From: an uncultured Prevotellaceae bacterium
GTDB taxonomy: Bacteria; Bacteroidota; Bacteroidia; Bacteroidales; Bacteroidaceae
DNA length: 64,000 bases
Reading direction: 5' to 3'
NCBI GenBank assembly: GCA_900314715.1
Contig: OMWI01000001.1
Span: 87,139-151,138 of the forward strand
A program made the translations under genes and the position numbers. A model generated the notes under the pieces. It worked only from the letters and a program-made list of their open reading frames with translations. It was not told the origin of the DNA and ran no database searches. Positions 36,388-44,294 of this stretch are shown piece after piece (position 1 is the stretch's first letter; the number at the start of each line of letters is the position of its first letter).

Positions 36388-36891
36388 ATGAGTTTGGATT
36401 TATATATCAAGACAAGTACGCCTGTCATAAAGCGTGGTACAGGCGTATATGTAAGAGAAGATGGTAAGACTAAGGAGTTGAAAACCATGGCAGAGGTGAA
36501 AGAACGCTTCCCAGATGCAGACCTGTCTCGGATAAAGGTCTTTGAATACGAGACAGACGTAGTTTGGCATGAAAACATCACACACAACATGAACAAGATG
36601 GCGGACCAGATTCCCATAGGAAAGCATACGTTGTACGATTATCTCTGGCGTCCCGATGAGATAGAGATTACCCATATTACCCGAGAATATGCTACAGCCG
36701 TTTTCAACGGACTAATGTATATGAAGGAGCACAAAGAAGAACTCCTGCCATTTGAACCGCCCATCGATCCTGAGACTGGAACACGTTGGGGATCCTATGA
36801 CCTATTGGTAGGATTCTGCACTTCACTTATCGATGCCATCATGTCTATCGATTACACAAAAGAAGAATACGAGCTTTATGCAAGTAGATAA
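36388..36891 (+). CDS. hypothetical protein, mobile-element/phage-type
   Basis: This 167-residue protein opens MSLDLYIKTSTPV and contains WHENITHNMNKMADQIPIG followed by LYDYLWRPDEIEI. The pattern of ITHNMxxMA, then a Trp-Arg-Pro-containing helix, resembles small proteins of phages and mobile elements, but I know no function. The gene follows a leader of more than 140 bases and is the first of nine genes in the same direction with very short gaps. Because the gene group includes three phosphoesterases, a role in that pathway can be suggested but not shown. Confidence 0.7.
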   Translation: MSLDLYIKTSTPVIKRGTGVYVREDGKTKELKTMAEVKERFPDADLSRIKVFEYETDVVWHENITHNMNKMADQIPIGKHTLYDYLWRPDEIEITHITREYATAVFNGLMYMKEHKEELLPFEPPIDPETGTRWGSYDLLVGFCTSLIDAIMSIDYTKEEYELYASR

Positions 36892-36917
36892 TATTTGAAG
36901 AGTAAAAGAAAGAAGCT

Positions 36918-37193
36918 ATGAAGATTGACATAAAGAAAAAAGAAAAGTACTATCAAGATGCGTTAATATGGATGGGATACCGATACGCCATCGGACTGAC
37001 TGAGTCCAACAGCAATGGGAAACGAGCCATTGAGCAGTTAAAGATTTTCCAAGCCATTGAGTTTGACACTCCCGAGTTTCACGCTTTGGCCACAGAGTTC
37101 GTCCAATTTCTAAAACGCAAAAAGATAAAAGATGTGATGGACTTAAGGCAGAAGATGTTGGAGTCTGACCTCATTTGGTATTCAGCTCACTAA
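36918..37193 (+). CDS. hypothetical small protein, 91 residues
   Basis: The product is short, charged and helical (MKIDIKKKEKYYQDALIWMGYRYAIG at the start; a basic stretch FLKRKKIKDVMDLRQKM near the end). No family was recognised. It starts 26 bases after the previous gene. The frame stays open past its TAA stop all the way to 37790, into what is annotated as the next gene, so it may represent the N-terminal part of a gene split by a nonsense mutation. Frame phase is identical across the stop. Confidence 0.6.
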   Translation: MKIDIKKKEKYYQDALIWMGYRYAIGLTESNSNGKRAIEQLKIFQAIEFDTPEFHALATEFVQFLKRKKIKDVMDLRQKMLESDLIWYSAH

Positions 37194-37307
37194 GGAATAG
37201 GGCGGCATAGTTACGCAGCCAGCCACTGCCATGATATCATTCAATATGGCTCAGATGTTCTCTCTCCTGAGAGACAGGAGTTTCTTGCCTTTGACATTAG
37301 AAGAGAA

Positions 37308-37790
37308 TTGTCCACATATCTTAGCTGGAGCACTCCATTTCGGATGCCAGTAGATGGAGAGCGTACGATAGACCCGATAGACGCATTCCTTAGTTTCCTA
37401 CGAGATAACGATATAAAGATATCTGAGGAATTGGCAGAGTACGAGGAGATAACGGTCATCACGGAGGATAAGGGAACATACTCTTACCATGTGAGGAAAA
37501 GACCAGAAAATGCCGAGAAGCCATACATTCTCCCATTCGGATTTGAATACAGTGATTACTTTGGATGGGCCGACCTCGCATCATTCTTTGATCCGAAGTT
37601 CCACAAACGGGTGTTGCTCCGCAATGAAGGTAAGGAGGAAGTGGTAGAGTGCTTTGACTCATGGCAGTATCAGACTCATTCTGCCGACGGATTCCCATTT
37701 ATGAAAGTAAAACGCCCGTTAGATGGGTATAGGCATCGGCCTTACGGGGTTTACATACCCGAAGAGTATATAGTAAAAGAATTAGATTAA
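37308..37790 (+). CDS. hypothetical protein, start uncertain
   Basis: No ATG or GTG fits the 5' end. The annotated start is TTG 37308 (160 residues), but the sequence upstream in the same frame (SPERQEFLAFDIRREL) looks like genuine protein and is open to the previous stop codon at 37191. The visible part contains TIDPIDAFLSFLRDNDIKI, then an acidic/aromatic region ending RPYGVYIPEEYIV. I do not recognise a family. Either the gene begins at an unusual codon, or it was once fused in frame with the preceding 91-residue gene. It ends 6 bases before the first phosphoesterase gene. Confidence 0.55.
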   Translation: MSTYLSWSTPFRMPVDGERTIDPIDAFLSFLRDNDIKISEELAEYEEITVITEDKGTYSYHVRKRPENAEKPYILPFGFEYSDYFGWADLASFFDPKFHKRVLLRNEGKEEVVECFDSWQYQTHSADGFPFMKVKRPLDGYRHRPYGVYIPEEYIVKELD

Positions 37791-37796
37791 GAAAAA

Positions 37797-38384
37797 ATGA
37801 ATTATAAGTTTAATGCAGAGCATACGTTCTTTACGTCAGATACGCATTTCAATCATGCGAACATTATCCAATTTTGCAATCGTCCTTTCAAAGACGTGGC
37901 GCAGATGAATGAGACATTGATAGCAAATTGGAACAATATTGTTGGTGAAGATGATACTGTGTTCCATCTCGGCGACTTTTGTCTTGGCGGAGCTGCCGAA
38001 TGGACACAAGTGCTCAACCGCCTAAATGGAAAGATATATCTTATTATGGGGAACCATGATTTGAAGAATATCCGTCAGGGATTCATTCAGAGGTTTGAGC
38101 ATGTCTCAATGCAGATGCACATCGAGATTGGAAAGCAGAAGATCTATCTGTGTCACTATCCATTCCTTTGTTTTGAAGGTGGATATAAGGAAGTGTGGCA
38201 GCTATTCGGTCATGTCCATACCCGAAAGAATAATACAGGAAATGATTCAGAAAGACTCCATTATCTATACCCAACCCAATATGATGTGGGGGTGGACAAC
38301 AACGGCTTTACTCCTGTCTCGTTTGAGCAAGTAAATAAAATCATCAACAAGCAAGTTGAACAAAATAAAAGTACGGACCAATGA
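37797..38384 (+). CDS. calcineurin-like metallophosphoesterase 1
   Basis: The 195-residue cytoplasmic protein has the complete two-metal phosphoesterase signature in order: FTSDTHFNHANII (Asp, His), VFHLGDFCLGG (Asp), LIMGNHDL (Asn, His), LCHYP (His) and FGHVHTR (His-x-His). The DTHFxHxNII version is common in phage and mobile-element phosphoesterases that may act on nucleotides or phosphoesters; the substrate is unknown. It is the first of three different phosphoesterases in the operon and overlaps the next gene by 4 bases (ATGA), so translation is coupled. Confidence 0.9.
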   Translation: MNYKFNAEHTFFTSDTHFNHANIIQFCNRPFKDVAQMNETLIANWNNIVGEDDTVFHLGDFCLGGAAEWTQVLNRLNGKIYLIMGNHDLKNIRQGFIQRFEHVSMQMHIEIGKQKIYLCHYPFLCFEGGYKEVWQLFGHVHTRKNNTGNDSERLHYLYPTQYDVGVDNNGFTPVSFEQVNKIINKQVEQNKSTDQ

Positions 38385-39619
38385 AGAAGAATATTCCTAT
38401 ACTAAAATACAATGACCTCAAGTATCTCATGGCACTTGACAGTAGTGACCCCTTTGATGGGATAATCATAGATGACGCCTCTCTTTCCGTCATGCTCAGA
38501 ATAGAGCAGACCATGCAGCGGCTTCATCCTATGGGCGACGATAACATCCGCTGGATATGGATAGAGATTAAGGCACCAGGCAAGCGTTATCGTACAGAAG
38601 ACGCAGACCAGAACGGCAACTATTGGTATGAGCTTAGCACAGCTCATTATAAGGACTTCCATTATATGGTTCTCCGAAATCGTAGCTGGGGGTGGATTGG
38701 CCTACAAAGTGCAGATCACATCGGCGCAGAACGTAAACCAAATCCTGTCTATGGCAATGTAGAAAAGCCGCTCTTGTTGCTTGAGAAATATGTAACTGCG
38801 ATGGTTGATTGGATATGTGAGGATGCTGATAGTTATAATGCCTATGTCGAGAAATACCTCCCATATCGCAAACGTCACGGTCGCATCCGACGAGCAGATT
38901 TGAATAGGATCTGTCCTACATACAGAACCTTTGAAAGTCCTAAGCATGTAGTGTCAATTTTGAGAAGAATGAAGCGTATTCCTCTTTGGACGGCAGAGGA
39001 GATGACACTCAGAACCTATATGCACATCTGGCGAATCGCTTACGAAGCGTATCGTAGTGGAGACACATTTGAACCCGATAAGCCATCCGTCTATTATGGA
39101 CGAACAGACGAAGAGGTATTCAAAAACCATAACAGCAAGGGACGCGAGATCGAGAACTATGACCTCGATACAGAAGAAGGCTATTTTGCCTGGGACAAAG
39201 AAAACAGTCCTTACCATTGCAATGATGTAGCCTATGCACGAATACACCTAATTCCCCGTAAAAACGAGGGCTATATATTAGAACGGAAGATTCCTGTACC
39301 TGAAGGTATGTGGTATTTCGAACTGAATTTCAGTGTATATGGCTATTCGCAAGATGTCATCAACATCTTCGAGGCCCTAACCGATGCGGGAATTGGCGTG
39401 CGTAGCCATTCTGCCAAGCGTTTGTATAAGATCGCATCTGAGACAGATTGGGTCAGTATCTCTCCTATTCCGAACAAATACACGCACGATGACGAGATTG
39501 GCAATGAGATATCTCTTCCAAGTGTGAGTGAAGATATTTCGGAGAAACAAGTAAATGAAATGATTGCCACTATAGAGTGGGAACCTGAACAAAAAGTTAA
39601 ACCTATAAAAAGAGAATGA
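38381..39619 (+). CDS. hypothetical protein, 412 residues
   Basis: I do not recognise this protein. It is soluble, mixed alpha/beta and rich in Tyr, Trp and Arg. Features are a first region with GIIIDDASLSVMLRIEQTM (25-43), an aromatic stretch IRWIWIEIKAPGKRY, a helical middle with basic clusters (YLPYRKRHGRIRRADLNR, about 168-185) that might bind nucleic acid, and a C-terminal half with IHLIPRKNEGY and WYFELNFSVYGYSQD. It overlaps phosphoesterase 1 by 4 bases and is 1 base from the next gene, so it is clearly an operon member. Confidence 0.65.
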   Translation: MKKNIPILKYNDLKYLMALDSSDPFDGIIIDDASLSVMLRIEQTMQRLHPMGDDNIRWIWIEIKAPGKRYRTEDADQNGNYWYELSTAHYKDFHYMVLRNRSWGWIGLQSADHIGAERKPNPVYGNVEKPLLLLEKYVTAMVDWICEDADSYNAYVEKYLPYRKRHGRIRRADLNRICPTYRTFESPKHVVSILRRMKRIPLWTAEEMTLRTYMHIWRIAYEAYRSGDTFEPDKPSVYYGRTDEEVFKNHNSKGREIENYDLDTEEGYFAWDKENSPYHCNDVAYARIHLIPRKNEGYILERKIPVPEGMWYFELNFSVYGYSQDVINIFEALTDAGIGVRSHSAKRLYKIASETDWVSISPIPNKYTHDDEIGNEISLPSVSEDISEKQVNEMIATIEWEPEQKVKPIKRE

Positions 39620-39620
39620 T

Positions 39621-40226
39621 ATGGGAGTATATGCACATAGATTTATAGAGGTTCTTGACAAGGACAACAAATGGAAGGCATTACCTATATGGAATAAACA
39701 CGAAGAGGAAACATATGGTAAGCCAGACATTATCACCGGAGAATTAAAATTGAAGAAGCAGTTATGTTTTCTCCAAAGAGCATCGTCCGGCTTTTACTCA
39801 TCAGTTTCGCTTTTCTCAAAGGATGACATAAGTCATTCAATCTCACCTGGTGAGTTGAGTGATGACGCAAGAGCATATGTAGCAGGATTTAATCTTCCTG
39901 TTTATTGGTATTGTTTCTCACTATCAGAATTAGAAGCATTTGTCGATAAGTGCGGAGAACAATTATATTCTAATCTCGCAGATGCCTTTCATGATCGTAA
40001 TATGCAGTTGATTGTGAAGATGCTGGTCTCAATGAGGAAAGAGAACATTGGTGATGAAGAAACCGAAGAAGGCGGTTTCTGTCAGACTCCAAGGGCAGCA
40101 TATGATGATTATTTAGAAGACTACCTAAGCGTTGTGTCAGAGTTGAATAAGATTTATTTCATCATCCATGAAATATACAGTTTCTATAGTTCAGACATGA
40201 TACGCGTGGTATTCTTTTATGGTTGA
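39621..40226 (+). CDS. hypothetical protein, 201 residues
   Basis: The sequence begins MGVYAHRFIEVLDKDNKWKA and continues through a beta-rich first half (FLQRASSGFYSSVSLFS) into a helical second half (YWYCFSLSELEAFVDKCGEQLY; EDYLSVVSELNKIYFIIHEIY). The opening VYAHRFIEV with a following WKALPIW resembles substrate-specific mobile-element proteins of unknown role. No motif suggests an enzyme. The next gene, phosphoesterase 2, starts 17 bases after its stop. Confidence 0.6.
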   Translation: MGVYAHRFIEVLDKDNKWKALPIWNKHEEETYGKPDIITGELKLKKQLCFLQRASSGFYSSVSLFSKDDISHSISPGELSDDARAYVAGFNLPVYWYCFSLSELEAFVDKCGEQLYSNLADAFHDRNMQLIVKMLVSMRKENIGDEETEEGGFCQTPRAAYDDYLEDYLSVVSELNKIYFIIHEIYSFYSSDMIRVVFFYG

Positions 40227-40243
40227 TTAAAAACTACAGAAAA

Positions 40244-41014
40244 ATGAAGATACAATACATGAGTGACCTGCATATGGAATTAGCAGAGAACAGCAGGTAC
40301 ATCAAACATAATGAGTTTTCTGTTACAGGAGACGCGCTCGTGTTGGCAGGTGATACTTTCTACCTGAACAATACGGTTGCCCCGCTCAGTAAATTCTGGA
40401 AATGGGCATCAGCCAACTACCGTCAGGTTCTGATAGTCCCAGGCAACCATGAGTATTACCAGTTTTGTGACGTGATGGAGCGTGGCTTACAATGGAGATG
40501 GATGTTCAAAGACAATGTGGGCATCTATCAGAATCAGGTGGTTCGGATTGACGGCACCGACTTTATCCTGAGCACGTTGTGGTCAAACATTCCTGCGCAG
40601 AATGAGTATTTCGTGTGGAAAGGGCTGAATGATTTCCGCCAGACCAAATACAAAGGAAAGCTCATTCAGGTGAATGAGTATAACCAACTGCATCAGTTCT
40701 GCTTAGACTTTATCAGAAAAAGTGTGGCAGAGAGTACAGCAGAAAAGATTGTTGTGGTTACCCATCACTTGCCTACGCGGCAGGTGGTGGCACCACAGCA
40801 TCTTGATTCAATCATCAATAGTGCCTTCGCTACGGAACTGGGCGATTTCATAGCTAACAGCCGTATCGATGTATGGATATATGGTCATTCCCATACCAAT
40901 ATAGATGCTACCATTGGCAAGACAAGAATTGTCAGCAACCAATTGGGATATGTCTTTCATGATGAGCATCTTTCAAACGGTTTTGACGCCAGTAAGTTTA
41001 TTTCATTAGATTAG
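40244..41014 (+). CDS. calcineurin-like metallophosphoesterase 2
   Basis: The start was placed at ATG 40244 (MKIQYMSDLHMEL) because metal-binding Asp must lie near the N-terminus, giving 256 residues. Motifs are YMSDLHMEL, LVLAGDTFY, LIVPGNHEYY, VVVTHHLPT and IYGHSHTN, a complete set. This is the subtype often annotated as a predicted phosphohydrolase of the Icc/CpdA-like group; it is clearly different from phosphoesterases 1 and 3. The protein is cytoplasmic. It sits between two small unknown genes with gaps of 17 and 4 bases. Confidence 0.9.
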   Translation: MKIQYMSDLHMELAENSRYIKHNEFSVTGDALVLAGDTFYLNNTVAPLSKFWKWASANYRQVLIVPGNHEYYQFCDVMERGLQWRWMFKDNVGIYQNQVVRIDGTDFILSTLWSNIPAQNEYFVWKGLNDFRQTKYKGKLIQVNEYNQLHQFCLDFIRKSVAESTAEKIVVVTHHLPTRQVVAPQHLDSIINSAFATELGDFIANSRIDVWIYGHSHTNIDATIGKTRIVSNQLGYVFHDEHLSNGFDASKFISLD

Positions 41015-41018
41015 CCTT

Positions 41019-41378
41019 ATGGAAAATTCAAAAGAATACAAAGAACTCTTGGAAGGCATAAAAAAAATAGCCGAACAAATGAAAGGCCTGTATGAGCAAG
41101 CGTATTATGCATATAAGCCACAGGTTGATGACATTTGCCATAAAGACGCTTCTCAAAATGAAGTTGAATGGCTCTTAGATTGGCTCCTTCAATATGCAGG
41201 AGATGACCGTATGCTTGGGCTATATAAGCAAGTCTGTCGCGCATATTGGCAAAAATTTCCTGAATCCATTGCCTTCTACATTATGGAATATAGAAAAGAA
41301 TATGCCCCAGAAAGCCTCAAGGGCACCAAATGGGAATACCTGCTGAACGAAGATAAGGATTTTGAAGAAGATAAATAA
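41019..41378 (+). CDS. hypothetical protein, 119 residues
   Basis: A short helical protein: LLEGIKKIAEQMKGLYEQAYYAYKPQVDDICHKD, then VEWLLDWLLQYAGDDRMLGLYKQVCRAYWQKFPE and an acidic tail. Regular Leu/Tyr spacing suggests a helical bundle. Similar helical proteins with a YxxYKPxVDDIC motif are, as I recall, common in Bacteroidetes mobile DNA without assigned role. It lies 4 bases from phosphoesterase 2 and 3 bases from phosphoesterase 3, so it may be their accessory or regulator. Confidence 0.6.
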   Translation: MENSKEYKELLEGIKKIAEQMKGLYEQAYYAYKPQVDDICHKDASQNEVEWLLDWLLQYAGDDRMLGLYKQVCRAYWQKFPESIAFYIMEYRKEYAPESLKGTKWEYLLNEDKDFEEDK

Positions 41379-41381
41379 GTA

Positions 41382-42134
41382 ATGACTATGAAACAGGAAA
41401 CAGACATACCAATATTATTGATTATACCAGACATACATGGGCGTTTGTTCTGGATATCAGCCACAAGGAAGTATCCTGACTTGCCAGTGATTTTTCTTGG
41501 AGACTATTTGGACCCATATACATATTATGAGGAAATCCTGCCAAGTGAGGCTCTTGCGAATTTCAAGGAAATCCTTGATTTCAAGAAAGCCAACATGGAC
41601 AGGGTAACCCTACTTTTGGGCAATCACGACATCCATTACTTTGACAAGGACATGAATAGCAGTCGTAAAGACAAAGGACGCTATGAGGAGATTCATCTAA
41701 TCTTCAGTGAGAATCTATCCTTGTTCAAGCTGGCGATGACGGTAAGGACCGCAGGGAAAGATTTCCTCTTCACTCATGCAGGTGTAGATATAGGTTGGCT
41801 AAGGCACAGAATGCCAGAAGTCAACCCGAATGATGTGCATGACATCTGCAAATCTCTCAATGACAAATTGATAACAGAAGAGAGTCTTTACAATTTTTTT
41901 TTCAATGGCCTGATGGATGTTTCCGCTTCACGCTGGGGCTATGCACGATATCCCTCACCTGTATGGACAGATGAAACGGACCACCACTACATGAGAGAAC
42001 GATTACCCAATGTCTATCAAGTTTTTGGGCATACCCAACAGGAATCGGAACCAGTCATCACAGGGCAATATGCTTGCTTGGATTGTCGCAGGGCATTCCT
42101 GCTAACAAGCAAAGGGAATCTTATTAATGTATAG
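41382..42134 (+). CDS. calcineurin-like metallophosphoesterase 3, PPP-like
   Basis: The 250-residue product has the phosphoprotein-phosphatase-like arrangement: LIIPDIHGRLFW (Asp, His), VIFLGDYLDPY (GDxxD), TLLLGNHDIHY (GNHD), FLFTHAGVD (His) and VFGHTQQ (His). This order, with GDYLDP and HAGV, is closest to Ser/Thr phosphatase and diadenosine-tetraphosphatase (ApaH/PrpE-like) enzymes. The same element encodes a Hanks-type kinase at 47684-48787, so a phosphoprotein substrate is one possibility, though the operons are opposite in direction. It is the last gene of the operon. Confidence 0.88.
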   Translation: MTMKQETDIPILLIIPDIHGRLFWISATRKYPDLPVIFLGDYLDPYTYYEEILPSEALANFKEILDFKKANMDRVTLLLGNHDIHYFDKDMNSSRKDKGRYEEIHLIFSENLSLFKLAMTVRTAGKDFLFTHAGVDIGWLRHRMPEVNPNDVHDICKSLNDKLITEESLYNFFFNGLMDVSASRWGYARYPSPVWTDETDHHYMRERLPNVYQVFGHTQQESEPVITGQYACLDCRRAFLLTSKGNLINV

Positions 42135-42150
42135 GCAACAATATAGTTAA

Positions 42151-42181
42151 GCGCCACCTCATTTAATAAATGGGGTGACGC
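42151..42181 (+). terminator. probable terminator hairpin of the phosphoesterase operon
   Basis: GCGCCACCTCATTTA pairs with TAAATGGGGTGACGC (two mismatches, one-base loop) 16 bases beyond the stop codon. There is no strong T tract, so it may act as an attenuator or RNA-stability hairpin. Confidence 0.5.
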
Positions 42182-42324
42182 AAATTATAATCGCTATTGT
42201 CATTGGAAACATTCTGAATTCAAGTTCTTTCTGTTAAACTCGTTTGCAGAATACACTCCTATAGATATAAAGATGCCTTAATAAAGGATATCTGTTTGTA
42301 TTACTAATTATATCTCTATTTGAT

Positions 42325-42681
42325 ATGGAAAAGAAGAAGGAAGAAAGCACAGAAAAAGAGGAACTGACTCTTCAGAATGTTCCTAAAGCAGTTAATTATC
42401 TAATCAATGAGATTGCGGAGATGAGATCCGTTTTAGAACATATTGAATCTCAGCTAGGTCTCGGAGTTGACAAACACCGACCGATAGATGAAGATAGAGC
42501 TGCAGAAATACTGGGACAAACAAGAAATGTAATCAAGAAAATGGTTCGTGCCAGAGAAATCCCTTATTATGACAAAGGTAGGAAAGTATACTTCTTTGAA
42601 GATGAACTCGTGAAATGGGTCGAGGAATCAAGAGTGAAAACCTGGAGTGAGGAATACAAAAAGAACAAACGACTTTACTGA
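42325..42681 (+). CDS. excisionase-family HTH protein
   Basis: This 118-residue protein has a short helical, possibly coiled first half (AVNYLINEIAEMRSVLEHIESQLG, residues 20-45) and a MerR/excisionase-like winged helix: RPIDEDRAAEILGQTRNVIKKMVRAREIPYYDKGRKVYFFEDEL. Such proteins in Bacteroidetes mobile elements act as small DNA-binding regulators or directionality factors. Two HTH proteins of this kind are present in the element (the other at 53495), so it may regulate its neighbour rather than excision. It precedes the coiled-coil gene by 10 bases. Confidence 0.75.
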   Translation: MEKKKEESTEKEELTLQNVPKAVNYLINEIAEMRSVLEHIESQLGLGVDKHRPIDEDRAAEILGQTRNVIKKMVRAREIPYYDKGRKVYFFEDELVKWVEESRVKTWSEEYKKNKRLY

Positions 42682-42691
42682 TTTTGGAAAG

Positions 42692-44050
42692 ATGGAAACA
42701 ACAAGAGAAGAATTATACAAATTGATTTGGAAAGAACCCGTAACTAAAGTTGCAGAGAAGATGGGTGTTCCCGCTCCAATTCTAAGGAAGTATTGTCATC
42801 GATTGAATATTCCAACGCCATCAAGTGGTTATTGGTCAAAACTTCAGTTTGGCAAACCAGTAGAGATACCGTCTCTCCCGGCGTTTGAAGATAAAGAGGT
42901 TCCCACTTTGGATTCTTTTCAGAAGCCCAAGAAGAAAAAAGTAATAAAAAAAGCCCAGAAGGAATTAGCTAAGGAGAAAGAAATACCCCCATATGAAGAA
43001 TCTGCGGGAACACCCTCTAATTCTGATGAGCCAAAACAAGAAGCGGTCTGTATCATGGAGGAACCGCAAGACCCACGTGAAAAGATTCAATATGAATTGA
43101 AAAAGATGGATCAGGTGGTATTTGTCGTTCCTGAGGTATTATACGCGAAAAACCCGCTTATTATTGATACAAAAGAATACTATAGAGATGATTCTAAAGC
43201 AAAGTATTTATATAGGAATCCATATAAGAGCAAGATACAATCACCTCTAAATATCCATGTAGAACCAGAAAACTTAGATCGTGCATTAAGAATCTTTTCA
43301 ACGATAATACGAGTATTGGAACTACGTGGACACCAAATTGTAGCAAAAGATATTAACAATACATTTGTCATTGTTAATGAAGAAGAAATACCTATACAAT
43401 TATATGAGAAAACCAAGCAAATTCCGAATACAGAAACCAATTATTCAAAATATTTAACAGTTCCCTCTGGAAGGCTTAAATTCGTAATACCACGAAAAAG
43501 ACTGTTCCATGATACTCCAATATATATAGAAGACACCCCTTCTATAAAGATGGAAGAGAGAATAATCAATATTATTGCCAAAATAGAAATCGAGGCCATT
43601 TCCATCAAAGAAGATAGAGAAAAGCTGGAAAGTTTGAGAAGGCAACAGGATGATGAACGAAAAAGAAGAGAACTTGAAGAGCAGAAGAAAAGAGAAATAG
43701 AAGAAAAACGAGAAAAAGAAAGGAAACTATTGAAAGCTGCCTTTATTTCTGCGGAATGCTATTCGTGGGCCAATATCTTAAGAGCCTATGTGGAAAAATA
43801 TGAATCTTTTATTAATAAGAAAGAAACCATAAATGATGAAGACAAAGAAAAACTACATTGGCTTAAGAGTAAAATTAAATGGCTTGATCCTTTCATTGAA
43901 TACGATGATGAATTGCTGACAGAAAAAGATAAGCAATACCTAATCTATCCAGAATCAGACATCAAACAACATAGGACATCGTTTATCTCATGTTCTGACA
44001 TACCCCAAGATTTCACATTCTGGAACAATCCATTTAGGCGAAGAAGCTAA
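42692..44050 (+). CDS. hypothetical protein with N-terminal HTH-like and C-terminal coiled-coil region
   Basis: The start is ATG 42692 (METTREELYKLIWKEP), giving 452 residues. The first 50 residues follow a pattern I have seen in a widespread uncharacterised family: EELYxLxWxEPxTKVAEKMGVPAPILRKYCHRLNIP then PxxGYWSKLQFGKPV, which looks like a DNA-binding HTH. A Lys/Glu-rich linker follows, then a beta-rich middle domain (MDQVVFVVPEVL to about 300) and a charged coiled coil (EKLESLRRQQDDERKRREL, about 308-352). No enzyme motif. It and the preceding HTH gene form a two-gene unit, possibly a defence or regulatory module. Confidence 0.65.
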   Translation: METTREELYKLIWKEPVTKVAEKMGVPAPILRKYCHRLNIPTPSSGYWSKLQFGKPVEIPSLPAFEDKEVPTLDSFQKPKKKKVIKKAQKELAKEKEIPPYEESAGTPSNSDEPKQEAVCIMEEPQDPREKIQYELKKMDQVVFVVPEVLYAKNPLIIDTKEYYRDDSKAKYLYRNPYKSKIQSPLNIHVEPENLDRALRIFSTIIRVLELRGHQIVAKDINNTFVIVNEEEIPIQLYEKTKQIPNTETNYSKYLTVPSGRLKFVIPRKRLFHDTPIYIEDTPSIKMEERIINIIAKIEIEAISIKEDREKLESLRRQQDDERKRRELEEQKKREIEEKREKERKLLKAAFISAECYSWANILRAYVEKYESFINKKETINDEDKEKLHWLKSKIKWLDPFIEYDDELLTEKDKQYLIYPESDIKQHRTSFISCSDIPQDFTFWNNPFRRRS

Positions 44051-44169
44051 GATTGGCTTTCCCAGCTTGTCTTTTCATATTTGCCCATAATAATCCTCGT
44101 ACTCGCTCGCAATTATTTATGTTTTTGCGAGTGTCCAAAAGAATCGGCTCTCTATAGTTTCTTTCTTAC

Positions 44170-44286
44170 TTATCTGCCCTTTTATCTGCCCTTTCAAATA
44201 TACTGATATTCAATGAATTATAATCAAATCTGGCCTTTGTTAATTTATTGATTTGTTTATTTATCTGCCCTTTTATCTGCCCTTTC
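44170..44286. repeat. direct repeats TTATCTGCCCTTTTATCTGCCC
   Basis: A 26-base block containing two TTATCTGCCC units occurs at 44170-44195 and again at 44261-44286, each followed by a TACTGATATT stretch. It lies in the 244-base spacer between convergent genes, next to the stop codon of the ATPase gene. Possible roles are a termination region or a regulator-binding site. Confidence 0.7.
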
Positions 44287-44294
44287 TACTGATA

